Positions 8,073 through 17,027 of a DNA stretch of 28,437 nucleotides are shown piece after piece. The DNA comes from UMGS1663 sp963558185. GTDB taxonomy: Bacteria > Bacillota > Clostridia > TANB77 > CAG-508. Each line of letters opens with the position of its first letter. The first letter of the stretch is position 1. The stretch lies in assembly GCA_963558185.1 (NCBI GenBank), contig CAUWFE010000017.1, positions 1 to 28,437 on the forward strand. Direction: 5' to 3'. The translations under genes were made by a program, and so were the position numbers. A model generated the notes under the pieces. It saw only the letters and a list, made by a program, of their open reading frames with translations, did not search any database and was not told where the DNA came from.

Positions 8073-9337
8073 CCTTCTAAAAATTTTTCAATTGCTTCTG
8101 ATGCTTTTCTACCAGATTTTGCTGCCCACGCAACAGTTCCTTTTTGTCCAATATTATCTCCACCTGCGAAAACTTTTGGGTTTGTTGTTTGATATTCTTT
8201 ATTAACCATTATGTATCCTTTTGGATTAACAGTAATTCCTTGAAACTGCAATTTTTGCATTAATTTTTCTTCTGTTTTTGCTCCTATTGCCATTATTACA
8301 TAATCAATATCCATTTGATAATTGCTATTTTCAATGTCTACTGGAACTTCTCTTGTTTCTCCTTCTTTTTTTACTAACTCAGTTTTTATGCATTCTATTT
8401 GTTCTACTTTATTTTCTCCTAATATTTTTACAATATTATTTTGAAATAAAAATTCTATTCCTTCTTGTTTTGCTTCTTCAATTTCCTTCTTTTCTGCTGG
8501 CATTTGTTTTTCTGCTCTACGATAAATTACATATACATTTTGTGCTCCCATATGTTTTATAATTCTTGAACAGTCCATTGCAACATTTCCTCCACCTATT
8601 ACTGCCACATTCTTTCCCTTGTAATTTGGATGAAGATTTTTTTCTAAAAGCTCATTTCCTCCATATACTCCCTGTAGTTCTTCTCCTTCTATTCCCATTT
8701 TTGAAGGAATGTTTGCCCCAAAACTTAAAAATATTGCATCATATTCATGTATTAACTCTTCAAGTTCTATATCTTTTCCAAGTTCAGTATTATATTTTAC
8801 TTGTATACCTAAATTTATAATTTTGTTTATTGCACTTTCTAATATGTTTCTGTCTAACCTAAACTCTGGTATGCCATGTCTTAATAGTCCGCCTAATTTA
8901 TCATATTTTTCAATAATTGTTACTTTGTATCCTTTTCTTGCTAAAAAAGCTGCACAAGTTAGTCCAGCAGGTCCACTACCTACTACTGCAACTTTTTTAT
9001 CTTTTTTTCTACTTATTTTTTCTTCATCATCAAATGCAAAATTTTCTTTTAATGCCATATCTCCTATATATGCTTCTAAATCTCCAATTTGAGTTGGATA
9101 TGTTTTAAACCTTCGAATACAACTTCCTTGGCATTGACTTTCATGTGGACAAATTCTTCCACATATTGATTGTAATACTGTTGTTCTAGATAATATTTGA
9201 TATGCTTCTTTATACTTTTCTTCTTTCATGTACGAAATAAAGGCTGGAATATCATTTTCTAAAGGACATCCTACTTGACAAGGTTTTGTTTTACAGTTTA
9301 AACAATGTTCTATTTTTTCTATTAACTCTTTTTCCAC
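8057..9337 (-). CDS. GltD-like NAD(P)H/FAD/Fe-S oxidoreductase (glutamate synthase small-subunit family)
   Basis: A 426-residue cytosolic flavoprotein of the glutamate synthase beta-subunit/NfnB-like family, which passes electrons from NAD(P)H through FAD to a partner. Two N-terminal cysteine clusters (C12, C15, C20, C24 and C59, C63, C69, C73) should hold [4Fe-4S] centres. GSGPAG (120-125) binds FAD and VAVIGGGNVAMD, near the middle, binds NAD(P); FAGGDN near the C-terminus closes the FAD site. No large glutamate synthase or NfnA subunit is nearby, so the partner is unknown and I give no symbol. The start is GTG with AGAGGAA 9-10 nt upstream. It is a single-gene unit with its own promoter and terminator. 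Confidence 0.85.
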   Translation of the reverse strand: MEKELIEKIEHCLNCKTKPCQVGCPLENDIPAFISYMKEEKYKEAYQILSRTTVLQSICGRICPHESQCQGSCIRRFKTYPTQIGDLEAYIGDMALKENFAFDDEEKISRKKDKKVAVVGSGPAGLTCAAFLARKGYKVTIIEKYDKLGGLLRHGIPEFRLDRNILESAINKIINLGIQVKYNTELGKDIELEELIHEYDAIFLSFGANIPSKMGIEGEELQGVYGGNELLEKNLHPNYKGKNVAVIGGGNVAMDCSRIIKHMGAQNVYVIYRRAEKQMPAEKKEIEEAKQEGIEFLFQNNIVKILGENKVEQIECIKTELVKKEGETREVPVDIENSNYQMDIDYVIMAIGAKTEEKLMQKLQFQGITVNPKGYIMVNKEYQTTNPKVFAGGDNIGQKGTVAWAAKSGRKASEAIEKFLEGKAMY

Positions 9338-9365
9338 TTATGTATATTCCTCTCTTTTTTTCTTT

Positions 9366-9394
9366 ATTGTATTATTACTTTTTTTACTTGTCAA
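9366..9394 (-). promoter_or_regulatory. Sigma-A promoter for the GltD-like gene
   Basis: On the minus strand, TTGACA (9389-9394), a 17-bp spacer and TACAAT (9366-9371), 28 bp before the GTG start. It lies in the gap just past the stop of the udg gene. Confidence 0.8.
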
Positions 9395-9412
9395 TATTTC
9401 TGACTTATAGTT

Positions 9413-9976
9413 CTAACTTAAAATACCTTCTTTAAAAAATAAAGTTACTTTTTTTAAATCTTTCCAAAATTCTATTTTTTTATTTTCATCTCTTAATAAT
9501 GCTGCTGGGTGCCATGTTGGCATGTAATATATTCCCTTTCTTTCTATCCATTTACCTCTACATGCTGTAATTGATAATTCTTTCCCTAATATATTTTTTA
9601 ATGCTGTGCTTCCTAATAATACTATTACTTTTGGCTTTATTAAAATTACTTGATTACGTAAATAATCTAAACAGGCTAATGCCTCTTCTGTTTCTGGCAC
9701 TCTATTTGATGGTGGCCTGCATTTCACAATATTAGTAATATATACTTCTTCTCTATTTATTTCTAATGCTTGAAAAGCGGTATTCATTAGTTTACCTGCT
9801 TTTCCTACAAAAGGGATTCCTTGTGTATCTTCATCTGCCCCAGGGCCTTCCCCTATAAGCATTAATTCTGCATTTTTGTTTCCAGCTCCAAATACAATAT
9901 TTTTTCTTGCACTACATAATTTACATTTTTTACAATTATTTATACTTTGTTCTAATTCTTCCCAATTATTATACAT
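9413..9976 (-). CDS. Uracil-DNA glycosylase, family 4
   Basis: Removes uracil from DNA in base excision repair. The 187-residue product shows the family-4 hallmarks: four cysteines for an iron-sulfur cluster (C15, C18, C86, C102), motif GEGPGADED (42-50), VGKAGKLM, and the C-terminal HPAALLR with His156. It is 18 bp downstream of pgeF, with AGAAGGAA as ribosome binding site, and is the last gene of the addB-fchA-folD-pgeF-udg series. No clear terminator was seen before the next promoter at 9394, so transcripts may run on. Confidence 0.92.
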   Translation of the reverse strand: MYNNWEELEQSINNCKKCKLCSARKNIVFGAGNKNAELMLIGEGPGADEDTQGIPFVGKAGKLMNTAFQALEINREEVYITNIVKCRPPSNRVPETEEALACLDYLRNQVILIKPKVIVLLGSTALKNILGKELSITACRGKWIERKGIYYMPTWHPAALLRDENKKIEFWKDLKKVTLFFKEGILS

Positions 9977-9994
9977 TTTCTATTCCTTCTATTT

Positions 9995-10771
9995 TTATTT
10001 TAATCCTATTATTGCTGTATTTCTACCGCTATTATCTTTTGTTGCCCTAAAGGAATGAATATTTTTAGAATTACATACTGTGCATATGTTACAGTTCTCA
10101 ATGTTTTCTTCTTTAATTCCTGTTTCTTTCATTAGTTCAATATTTATTTTTGTTGTATCTATGTTATATTTTTGTTTTCCTTCTTTTATTATTGTTTTTT
10201 CAATACAATTTTTCATATTAGGAAATGTATTAACAAAAATTTCTTTTACATCTTCATCTACTTCAAAATGACATTTTCCTATACATGGTCCTATTAAACA
10301 TATAATATCTGTGGCTTCACATTTATATTCTTCTATCATCATTTTAATTGCTTTTTGACATATTTTCTTTGTTGTACCTCTCCACCCAGAATGTATATTT
10401 CCTACAACATTTTGTACTGGGTCATATAAAAGTATAGGTGTACAGTCTGCTTCTCTTGTTGCTATTGTAATACCTCTTTTATTTGTAACTAAGCCATCAA
10501 TTTCTATATAGTTTTCATTTTGTATATCTACTTTTTTTACTATATCACTATGAATTTGATTTTTTATTGAAACAAGACCTTTATAGTCTAAATTAATACA
10601 TTCTAATAGTTTAGGATAATTTCCACCATCATTTACTTGATAATTATTGCTATTTCCAATTAAAGAAAAGCAATGAGAAATTTTATCTTCATATTGTAAT
10701 AATCTCCTAAACTGTAAATACTCTATATCTCCGTTTTTTACATGAATTACACAGCTATTACTTAAATCCAT
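9995..10771 (-). CDS. pgeF: PgeF/YfiH-family protein (peptidoglycan editing factor; multicopper-oxidase-like fold name is historical)
   Basis: A 258-residue DUF152/YfiH protein. Family members have been described as peptidoglycan-editing amidases for mis-incorporated muropeptides and as purine nucleoside-cleaving enzymes (LACC1 relatives); which applies here cannot be read from sequence. The three metal/active-site positions are present: His74 (QIHSD), Cys110 (ADCTP) and His127 (HSGWRG), followed by GPCIGKCHFEV. The start is 5 bp after the folD stop, and its ribosome binding site lies inside the last folD codons, pointing to translational coupling. Confidence 0.88.
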   Translation of the reverse strand: MDLSNSCVIHVKNGDIEYLQFRRLLQYEDKISHCFSLIGNSNNYQVNDGGNYPKLLECINLDYKGLVSIKNQIHSDIVKKVDIQNENYIEIDGLVTNKRGITIATREADCTPILLYDPVQNVVGNIHSGWRGTTKKICQKAIKMMIEEYKCEATDIICLIGPCIGKCHFEVDEDVKEIFVNTFPNMKNCIEKTIIKEGKQKYNIDTTKINIELMKETGIKEENIENCNICTVCNSKNIHSFRATKDNSGRNTAIIGLK

Positions 10772-10776
10772 TTATA

Positions 10777-11622
10777 TCATTCCTTCCAATTTACTTTTTC
10801 GGCAACTTTTACAACATTTTCTAACAATTGCATTGTTGTTACACTTCCTACTCCACCAGGAACTGGAGTAATTGCTTCTACATTATTTACTACTTTATCA
10901 AAATCAACATCACCACATAAACCTTCATTTGTTACATTAATTCCTACATCTATTACAATTTGATTTTTGTTTGTATATTCTTTTGTTATTTTATTTGCTT
11001 TTCCTATTGCTGAAATTAATATATCTGCTTTACTACATATTTCTTGTAAATTTTTTGTTTTACTATGACATATTGTAACTGTTGCATTTTTTTCTAACAG
11101 TAGCATAGCTAGTGGTTTTCCAACTACTAAGCTTCTTCCTATTATTACTATATTCTTACCTTCACATGGAATATGATAATATTCTAATATTTTAATACAT
11201 GCCATAGGTGTACAAGGTGAAAATGCTGTCTTCTCACCTTTATATAAATTTGCCATAGATGTAGTTGATGTTCCATCTATATCTTTTGATATATCTATTG
11301 CATTACAAATTTCATTTTCAAATGGTAATGGTTTTAATGGCATAATTCCATGTATATTTACATCCCAGTTCCACTTTTGTATTTGTTTTATTACTTCTTC
11401 TTTTTTTACTTGTTCTGAGAATTCTATTTTTTCTACTTTTATTCCATATTTTTCACATTTTTTTATCATACTTTTTTCATATGAAATACTGTCTTCTCTT
11501 TTTCCTATGCGTAATATTGCTAAACAAGGAACTATATTTTTATCCTTTAATTTTGAAATACTATTAATTAATTCTTCTTCTATTTTTTTAGAAACTTCTT
11601 TTCCACTTAATATTTTTTCCAT
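10777..11622 (-). CDS. folD: FolD-type methylene-THF dehydrogenase, probably without cyclohydrolase activity
   Basis: FolD normally oxidises 5,10-methylene-THF to methenyl-THF with NADP+ and then hydrolyses it to 10-formyl-THF. The 281-residue protein has the family length, a Rossmann motif around GRSLVVGKP and the C-terminal PVPGGVG. However, the Tyr-x3-Lys motif reads YEKSM (48-52), with Met52 in place of the catalytic lysine, and the usual LVQLPLP motif reads MPLKPLP, with Leu96 where the catalytic Gln belongs. DIDG (114-117) is kept. By family knowledge Lys and Gln serve the cyclohydrolase step, so this enzyme is likely dehydrogenase-only, with the neighbouring fchA doing the hydrolysis. 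AAAGGA precedes the ATG. Confidence 0.92.
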   Translation of the reverse strand: MEKILSGKEVSKKIEEELINSISKLKDKNIVPCLAILRIGKREDSISYEKSMIKKCEKYGIKVEKIEFSEQVKKEEVIKQIQKWNWDVNIHGIMPLKPLPFENEICNAIDISKDIDGTSTTSMANLYKGEKTAFSPCTPMACIKILEYYHIPCEGKNIVIIGRSLVVGKPLAMLLLEKNATVTICHSKTKNLQEICSKADILISAIGKANKITKEYTNKNQIVIDVGINVTNEGLCGDVDFDKVVNNVEAITPVPGGVGSVTTMQLLENVVKVAEKVNWKE

Positions 11623-11685
11623 TTTTAATCTTATTTCCTTTCATAGTGGTACAAATCTAGTCAGAATTATTCTTTAAGTGCTCAA

Positions 11686-12315
11686 TTATTTTTTTACAAA
11701 ATACTGCTTGATTTCTGGCTCTATTTTTTCTACTTTTTCTATATTGCTTTTTACTGTTTTATCTACTTTTTTATTATATTTTTCTGCTACTTCTCTATTT
11801 TTCATTAATTTTGTATTTACTAAAATATTATAACTCGCACATTTTAATGAAGACTCTGCTAAGGTAATACCACAAATAGCATCACTTGCAACATTTTTAC
11901 TTCCATTTTTAAATAAAAATATATTTATATCTATTACTTGTTCACATAGTTCTATTAATTTTAAAGGTGTTTCTATAGCTTTTATTAAAGCCTCTTCTAA
12001 GATTAAATCTTTTTTTTCTTTTTCTTCTATTGTTTGTTGTGGTAAACTATATGCATTATATAATGGCATAAAATTCTCAGTGTCTTTTTTCATGCAGTCT
12101 AGTAATTCTTCTTGTAATTTAATTAATTTATTTTGTACTAAAATCATTTCTTCTTCTATATCTTTATATCTTTTTTTACCTATTGTTAAATTTGTTGCCA
12201 TACATCCTAGTGCTGCTGATATTGCTCCTACTAAAGCTGTTGCACTGCCTCCTCCTGGTATTGGCTCTTTAGAAGCTAATTTATTTATAAATTCTTTACA
12301 AGTTTCGTTTTTCAT
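11686..12315 (-). CDS. fchA: Stand-alone methenyl-THF cyclohydrolase / cyclodeaminase-family protein (FchA type)
   Basis: A 209-residue all-helical protein of the FTCD_C family, which includes formimino-THF cyclodeaminase and the single-function methenyl-THF cyclohydrolase FchA of clostridia. The N-terminal folate-site signature PIPGGGSATALVGAISAALGC (about 18-38) is intact, and the length matches FchA. No histidine-degradation genes are present, while a FolD with altered cyclohydrolase residues lies 63 bp downstream, so FchA is the better reading. Its ribosome binding site AGGAG overlaps the addB stop codon, suggesting co-translation. Confidence 0.88.
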   Translation of the reverse strand: MKNETCKEFINKLASKEPIPGGGSATALVGAISAALGCMATNLTIGKKRYKDIEEEMILVQNKLIKLQEELLDCMKKDTENFMPLYNAYSLPQQTIEEKEKKDLILEEALIKAIETPLKLIELCEQVIDINIFLFKNGSKNVASDAICGITLAESSLKCASYNILVNTKLMKNREVAEKYNKKVDKTVKSNIEKVEKIEPEIKQYFVKK

Positions 12316-12327
12316 TATTTTTTTCTC

Positions 12328-15300
12328 CTATGATTCTCTAATTTTTTTTAATATTTCTTCTTTTGATTTATTTGCTATATATTTATAATGATTATTGCAA
12401 CTTCCATTTTTAAAATTGCAAATACTTTTATATTTACAAAAATCACATGATGTTCTTTTTGTTTTAATATGATATGTTGGATTTAAAGAAATATCTCCTC
12501 TTAGCATTTCATTTGCTATCTTTTCAATAACATTTAATGTATATTTTTGCAAATCTTCAAATTGCTCTTTTGTAACAGCATTAGACATTTTCATGCTTAA
12601 ATTTCCTTCTTTATCTATATATGCTGGTATTACTTTTGATTTTCCAGTTTCTAATGTTTTGTCCATCATTTTAGCAACTTTTACATCTGCTAAGATTATT
12701 CCTCTCATTTTAAAATTTTCTTTAATTTTATTTTCTATTTCTTCTTCGCTCATTAGTTTATCTGCTTTTATAATAGGGTCAATTAAATTAAAATATAATA
12801 CTCCTGCTGGCAACATTTCTTCTATTTTGCACGTTGCATCTAAATATGTAAGTAGTTGTAACTGTACTCCTGCATATACTTCATTAAAGTCAATATCTTT
12901 TACTGATGATTTATAATCAATTATTCTAATATATTTTTCTTCTTTTTCACTATTAATTTTTGCTACATCTATTCTGTCTATTTTTCCTATTAATTCTACT
13001 TTCTTTCCATTTTCTGCATCTATTATAATTGGTTCATAGTCTTTTCCTTTTTTAAATTCCATTTCATTTGCATATACTTTGAAATCACTATTATTTAAAC
13101 TTTCTACTATGTATTTCATTGACTTATTTAGCAATCTTTCTAGTCTTATTACTAATATTTGATATTTTTTGTTACTTGTAAATATATAGTTTTTTGTTAA
13201 TTGCAATTTATCTTTTATGATGTTATGTATAATTTCTTTTATTTGCTCTTCTGTAATTTCTTTTATTTCAATTTTTTGTTCTTGTACACTATCAAAAAAT
13301 TCATCAATTACTTCATGCATAAAATTTCCGGTATCTATTGCTTGAACTTTAAAGTTGTTTTTTTCTGATAGTTTAAGTCCATATTGTAAGAAGAATGAAT
13401 ATGGACATTCTCTATATTGTTCTAATTTTGATACACTTGTCTGCATTGTATTTCCATACAGTTTATCTACATTTTCTTTGCTTAAGTTGTGTGGTAAATT
13501 AGTATATTGTATTGCTTCTAAAGATGCTTTTAATTTTTCATTCCATTTAGGTGAATTTCTAAAATATTGATATACATTATACCACATATTTGGCATATTT
13601 CCTTCTTCTTTTAGATTTCTTAAATTTTCTATTAATTCTTCAAATGTAACTTTTTCATTTAATAATTCATAATTTTTACTTACTATGTCACTTTCTTCTT
13701 TTATTTTTGGAAATATCTTTTTTAGTTTTGTTATAAATATAGATGGTCTTAGTGTTCCTCCATCAAGGTTACTAGATGGATATGATAAGTACAGTTTTTC
13801 TTCTGAGGTTGTAAAGGCTTTATATATATTAAAATTGTCTTCATATAAACTTTCTGTTGTTCCTTTTGCTAATTCTATGCCTTTTTGTTTTAAATATTCT
13901 CTATCTGAATCATTAAAAAATCCTTCATTTTTATGTATTTCTGGAAAGCTACCATCATTTAAACCTATCATGAAAATTGCTCGCATTTTATGACTTCTTG
14001 TTCTATCTATATCTCCTACAATTACTTCATCTTGTGTTGCTGGTATTTTTCCTAATCCTGTATCACTTAATCCAATTTTTAATAATTCCATATATTTTTC
14101 AAAAGTTACTTTATTCTCCCCAAAAATCATAACAAGCTCATCAAATACACTCATTATTACATTCCATGCTGTTTCATAATCTTTTGCTATTTCTAAATTT
14201 CCTTGCTCTTGTTGTTGTTTTCTTTTTTCTTCTAATATTTGTGGTATATTGTTTTCTATTAAAAATTGATATAAGTTTTTAGTAATTTGTTTTACTGTTT
14301 TTATGCCAATTAGGTTTTGTTTTAATTTGAATAATGGATCTACTATTTTTTTTCTTGTTTGTTTTATTATTTCTAATTTTTCTCTATTTTTTTCGTTTAT
14401 TTCCTCAAAATTCCATTCTCCTTGATACCATTTGTTTCCTTTAATTCCCCATTGTACACAATAATTTTCTAGCATACATATTTCTTCATAATCTATATCT
14501 TGCAAAAAAGAGGTTTTTATATAGTTAAACATACTTTCATAAGACCAGTTTTTTGAAAAAATATCTAATATTGAAAGTACATATTTTATTAATGAATTTT
14601 GGCTTACATCTTTTTTTTCGTCTATAAATGTTGGTATTCCATACATTTCCAATATTACTTTGCATAGCTTTCCATAACAGTCTAATCTTTTTGTTATAAT
14701 GCCTATTTCTTTATATTTGTATTTTTCTTCTTTTATTAATTTTGTGATTTGTTTTGCTACATTTTCTATTTCTGAATATGGATTTGATGCTAAAAATAGT
14801 TTTATATTTTGTGGTTCTTCTTTGTATGTATCCATAGGAATTTTATATAAATTATTTTCTAAATGTGTTAATTCTCTATTTTTTAATCTATAATTTTCTT
14901 GTAGAAAAATTGTTTTTTCTAAAGGAATTTCTTGTTTCTTTGCTAAGTATAGTAATTTATCTGCTGTTTGTTTGTTTGAGTAAAATACATCTGTGTCTCT
15001 ATTTGTCATCATATCTAAATTATCTGTTGTAATTGTTACTGAAATTCTATCTGTTAAAGTTAATAATTTTTCTATTAAGCTATATTCTTGTTTTGTAAAA
15101 CCTACAAATTCATCTAAATAAATTTCTGTATTTTCAAACATTTTAGATTTTTCTAATCTTTGTAATAATAATGATAAATTGTCATTTTCATCTATATATG
15201 AATCTTGCAATATTTCTTCATATCTTTTATATATTAATAAAATGTCTTTTATTTTTGCTTTTCTATATTCATCTTGTTCTTCTTCATAACATTTTTCTAG

Positions 15301-15705
15301 CATTTCTATACTTACATTATGCTTTTTTAACTCTGTTAATTCTTTATCTAATAATTCTATATTTTTTTCAGATTTTCCTAAAAATTTTAATTTATTTTTA
15401 TTTTCCAATAATATTTGATATAAAAGCATTGCTTTTCCTGAAGGTGATAATTCTATATTTGTCTTTCCTTCTACTTCTGTTGAAATTCTATATGCCATTC
15501 TTTTAAATGATAGAACTTCTGCTTTTGTTACTGCTTTTGAGTTTAATTGTTCTAATAGCTTTTTTTCTGTTGTTAATGAAAATTGTTCTGGAGTAATTAT
15601 ATATATTTTCTTATTTTTTTCTTTATTTATTTTTTGTGCAATTTCTTTATAGCAAAATTCACTTTTTCCTGTTCCTGCTCTTCCACAAATTAATCTTAGA
15701 CTCAT
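12328..15705 (-). CDS. addB: ATP-dependent helicase/deoxyribonuclease subunit B
   Basis: AddB pairs with AddA to process double-strand DNA ends for RecA-dependent repair. The 1125-residue protein is close to the usual size (about 1150). Visible: Walker A GRAGTGKS (8-15), a RecB-type nuclease core with IRIIDYKSS, and the four cysteines of the AddB iron-sulfur staple, one in RECPYSFF and three in SCDFCKYKSIC near the C-terminus. addA is not adjacent on either side, unlike in many Firmicutes where addB-addA form one operon. It is the first gene of a five-gene series ending at udg. The AAGGAA ribosome binding site precedes ATG at 15705; an ATG just upstream is followed at once by a stop. Confidence 0.95.
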   Translation of the reverse strand: MSLRLICGRAGTGKSEFCYKEIAQKINKEKNKKIYIITPEQFSLTTEKKLLEQLNSKAVTKAEVLSFKRMAYRISTEVEGKTNIELSPSGKAMLLYQILLENKNKLKFLGKSEKNIELLDKELTELKKHNVSIEMLEKCYEEEQDEYRKAKIKDILLIYKRYEEILQDSYIDENDNLSLLLQRLEKSKMFENTEIYLDEFVGFTKQEYSLIEKLLTLTDRISVTITTDNLDMMTNRDTDVFYSNKQTADKLLYLAKKQEIPLEKTIFLQENYRLKNRELTHLENNLYKIPMDTYKEEPQNIKLFLASNPYSEIENVAKQITKLIKEEKYKYKEIGIITKRLDCYGKLCKVILEMYGIPTFIDEKKDVSQNSLIKYVLSILDIFSKNWSYESMFNYIKTSFLQDIDYEEICMLENYCVQWGIKGNKWYQGEWNFEEINEKNREKLEIIKQTRKKIVDPLFKLKQNLIGIKTVKQITKNLYQFLIENNIPQILEEKRKQQQEQGNLEIAKDYETAWNVIMSVFDELVMIFGENKVTFEKYMELLKIGLSDTGLGKIPATQDEVIVGDIDRTRSHKMRAIFMIGLNDGSFPEIHKNEGFFNDSDREYLKQKGIELAKGTTESLYEDNFNIYKAFTTSEEKLYLSYPSSNLDGGTLRPSIFITKLKKIFPKIKEESDIVSKNYELLNEKVTFEELIENLRNLKEEGNMPNMWYNVYQYFRNSPKWNEKLKASLEAIQYTNLPHNLSKENVDKLYGNTMQTSVSKLEQYRECPYSFFLQYGLKLSEKNNFKVQAIDTGNFMHEVIDEFFDSVQEQKIEIKEITEEQIKEIIHNIIKDKLQLTKNYIFTSNKKYQILVIRLERLLNKSMKYIVESLNNSDFKVYANEMEFKKGKDYEPIIIDAENGKKVELIGKIDRIDVAKINSEKEEKYIRIIDYKSSVKDIDFNEVYAGVQLQLLTYLDATCKIEEMLPAGVLYFNLIDPIIKADKLMSEEEIENKIKENFKMRGIILADVKVAKMMDKTLETGKSKVIPAYIDKEGNLSMKMSNAVTKEQFEDLQKYTLNVIEKIANEMLRGDISLNPTYHIKTKRTSCDFCKYKSICNFKNGSCNNHYKYIANKSKEEILKKIRES

Positions 15706-15740
15706 ATTTTACATAATTCCTTCCTTAAGGCATTAATTTT

Positions 15741-15766
15741 GTTGAAAAGAATTAATTTTTTTCAAC
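15741..15766 (-). promoter_or_regulatory. Hairpin in the addB leader
   Basis: GTTGAAAA and TTTTCAAC form an 8-9 bp stem with an AT-rich loop, between the addB promoter and its ribosome binding site. It could influence messenger stability or be incidental in such AT-rich sequence. Confidence 0.35.
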
Positions 15767-15792
15767 ATTTACTACTCTTTTTTCTATATATT

Positions 15793-15821
15793 ATTTTATA
15801 ATAAATACAAAAAAATAGCAA
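15793..15821 (-). promoter_or_regulatory. Probable promoter of the addB operon
   Basis: On the minus strand, TTGCTA (15816-15821), exactly 17 bp, then TAAAAT (15793-15798). The -35 box lies inside the terminator stem of the upstream unit, so the end of one transcript and the start of the next share sequence. Confidence 0.5.
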
Positions 15822-15837
15822 GATTTTTTCTTGCTAT
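15809..15837 (-). terminator. Strong intrinsic terminator upstream of addB
   Basis: ATAGCAAGA and TCTTGCTAT form a perfect 9-bp stem with a short loop, followed on the minus strand by seven Ts. It should end transcripts coming from ogg, which stops 270 bp upstream; repeat B2 therefore lies within that transcript's 3' untranslated region. Confidence 0.85.
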
Positions 15838-15853
15838 TATATGGGCTGCTTTA

Positions 15854-16096
15854 GTTACTATTTAATGGTTTTTTATCATGTTTGCTTAAATACCTTGAAA
15901 TATAAGTTTTGAGTAAAATGACGAATGTTTATGGAGAAATTTTAGAAATTCTTTTGATTTTATGGAAAGAGTTCACTTTTAGTGGAAGAGTGGCATAAAA
16001 TAAGTTAGAATTTCTTAAATTTCGTAATAAACCTAAGGAATGTAACGAAAAGCTTATATTTCAAGGCATTCCTTGTATTAATTTGTAAAAAACATT
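15854..16096 (+). repeat. Repeat family B, copy B2
   Basis: Same order and orientation as B1 (5167-5412): GTTACTATTTAATGG at the left, CTTGAAATATAAG, GACGAATGTTTATG, AGAAATTCTT, a TTTTATGG/CATAAAA core around a CACTTTTAGTG palindrome, then the complementary right arm ending in AAAAACATTAT. The left and right arms around CCTTGAAATATAAG are complementary, so the RNA or single strand would fold into one long hairpin. It occupies most of the 406-bp gap between ogg and addB. The outer limits are approximate. Confidence 0.75.
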
Positions 16097-16111
16097 ATCT
16101 AATAATTTGCT

Positions 16112-16978
16112 TTACGCTTCTCTTTTCCAATAAAATAAATATTGTTGTGCTAGTCCTGCTAAGTTTCCAAATTTTTCATATGCTATTTGTTCTATTTGTT
16201 TTTGTTTTACCTTTTTTTCTTCTTTCTCATGTATGTATAATTCATTCATTACACGCCTTACCCATACATCTATAGGAAATGCCTCAAATCTTTTTAAAGT
16301 GGAAAATAGCAATATACAGTCCGCAACTTTTGGTCCTACCCCTGATAATGTTAATAAAGTTTCTCGTACTTTGTTAAAGTTTTCTTCTTGTTTTAATTTT
16401 TCTAAATCTACTTTTTTATTTAAAATTGATTGTGTTGTTTCATATAATCTAATATCTCTAAAGCCTAATCCTAATTTTCTAAAGTCTTCTACAGTTACAT
16501 CTTTTAACTCTTCTGGTGTAGGAAATGTATAATATATATTGTTATTATATGATATTGCTTTCCCATATTTTTTAGATAATCTTTCTATTATTCCTTTTAT
16601 TCGTGGAATATTATTATTTGCTGAAATAATAAATGATATTATTGTTTCCCATAAATCTTGATTTAAAATTCGTATTCCTTGGCCATAGTTAATACTTTTT
16701 TCCATATTTTCATCTATTTTTTTTAATTCATTTTGTATTTTTTCATAATCTCTATCTAAATCAAAATATTGTTTTACTACCTCTTCTATATTTCCATCAC
16801 ATATTCCTTTAAAAATTATTTTATCTTCTGTTTCATTTACTTGCAATACATTATTTAAAAATATACCTATATAGCTACCATCTTCTTGTTTATTCCATCT
16901 AAAACATTGCCCACATTCAAATATATCTTTCATTTTAAATGTGGGTATTTTATTTATTACATATTCCTGTTCTTTCAT
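16112..16978 (-). CDS. ogg: OGG1-type 8-oxoguanine DNA glycosylase / AP lyase
   Basis: Excises 8-oxoguanine and cuts the abasic site. The 288-residue protein has the N-terminal OGG domain (FECGQCFRW) and a helix-hairpin-helix-GPD module: LSGVGPKVADC with the nucleophilic Lys217, then PIDVWV with the catalytic Asp237. The length fits the clostridial OGG1 form. I start at ATG 16978, with GAGAGG about 5 nt upstream; a GTG four codons earlier overlaps that site. It lies 50 bp downstream of the YitT gene and may be co-transcribed with it. Confidence 0.93.
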   Translation of the reverse strand: MKEQEYVINKIPTFKMKDIFECGQCFRWNKQEDGSYIGIFLNNVLQVNETEDKIIFKGICDGNIEEVVKQYFDLDRDYEKIQNELKKIDENMEKSINYGQGIRILNQDLWETIISFIISANNNIPRIKGIIERLSKKYGKAISYNNNIYYTFPTPEELKDVTVEDFRKLGLGFRDIRLYETTQSILNKKVDLEKLKQEENFNKVRETLLTLSGVGPKVADCILLFSTLKRFEAFPIDVWVRRVMNELYIHEKEEKKVKQKQIEQIAYEKFGNLAGLAQQYLFYWKREA

Positions 16979-17027
16979 TTTACCTCTCACTATTTTTTAT
17001 TAATTTTATCATATTTTAATAATATAT

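Noticed and set aside
8278..9108. Several leucine/phenylalanine-rich plus-strand frames opposite the GltD-like gene
   Set aside because: They overlap a clear gene on the other strand and their hydrophobicity comes from reading A-rich codons in reverse, not from real membrane proteins.
11686..12315. Formimino-THF cyclodeaminase of histidine degradation
   Set aside because: Same family, but there are no hut genes nearby and the operon context with an altered FolD favours FchA; sequence alone does not exclude it.
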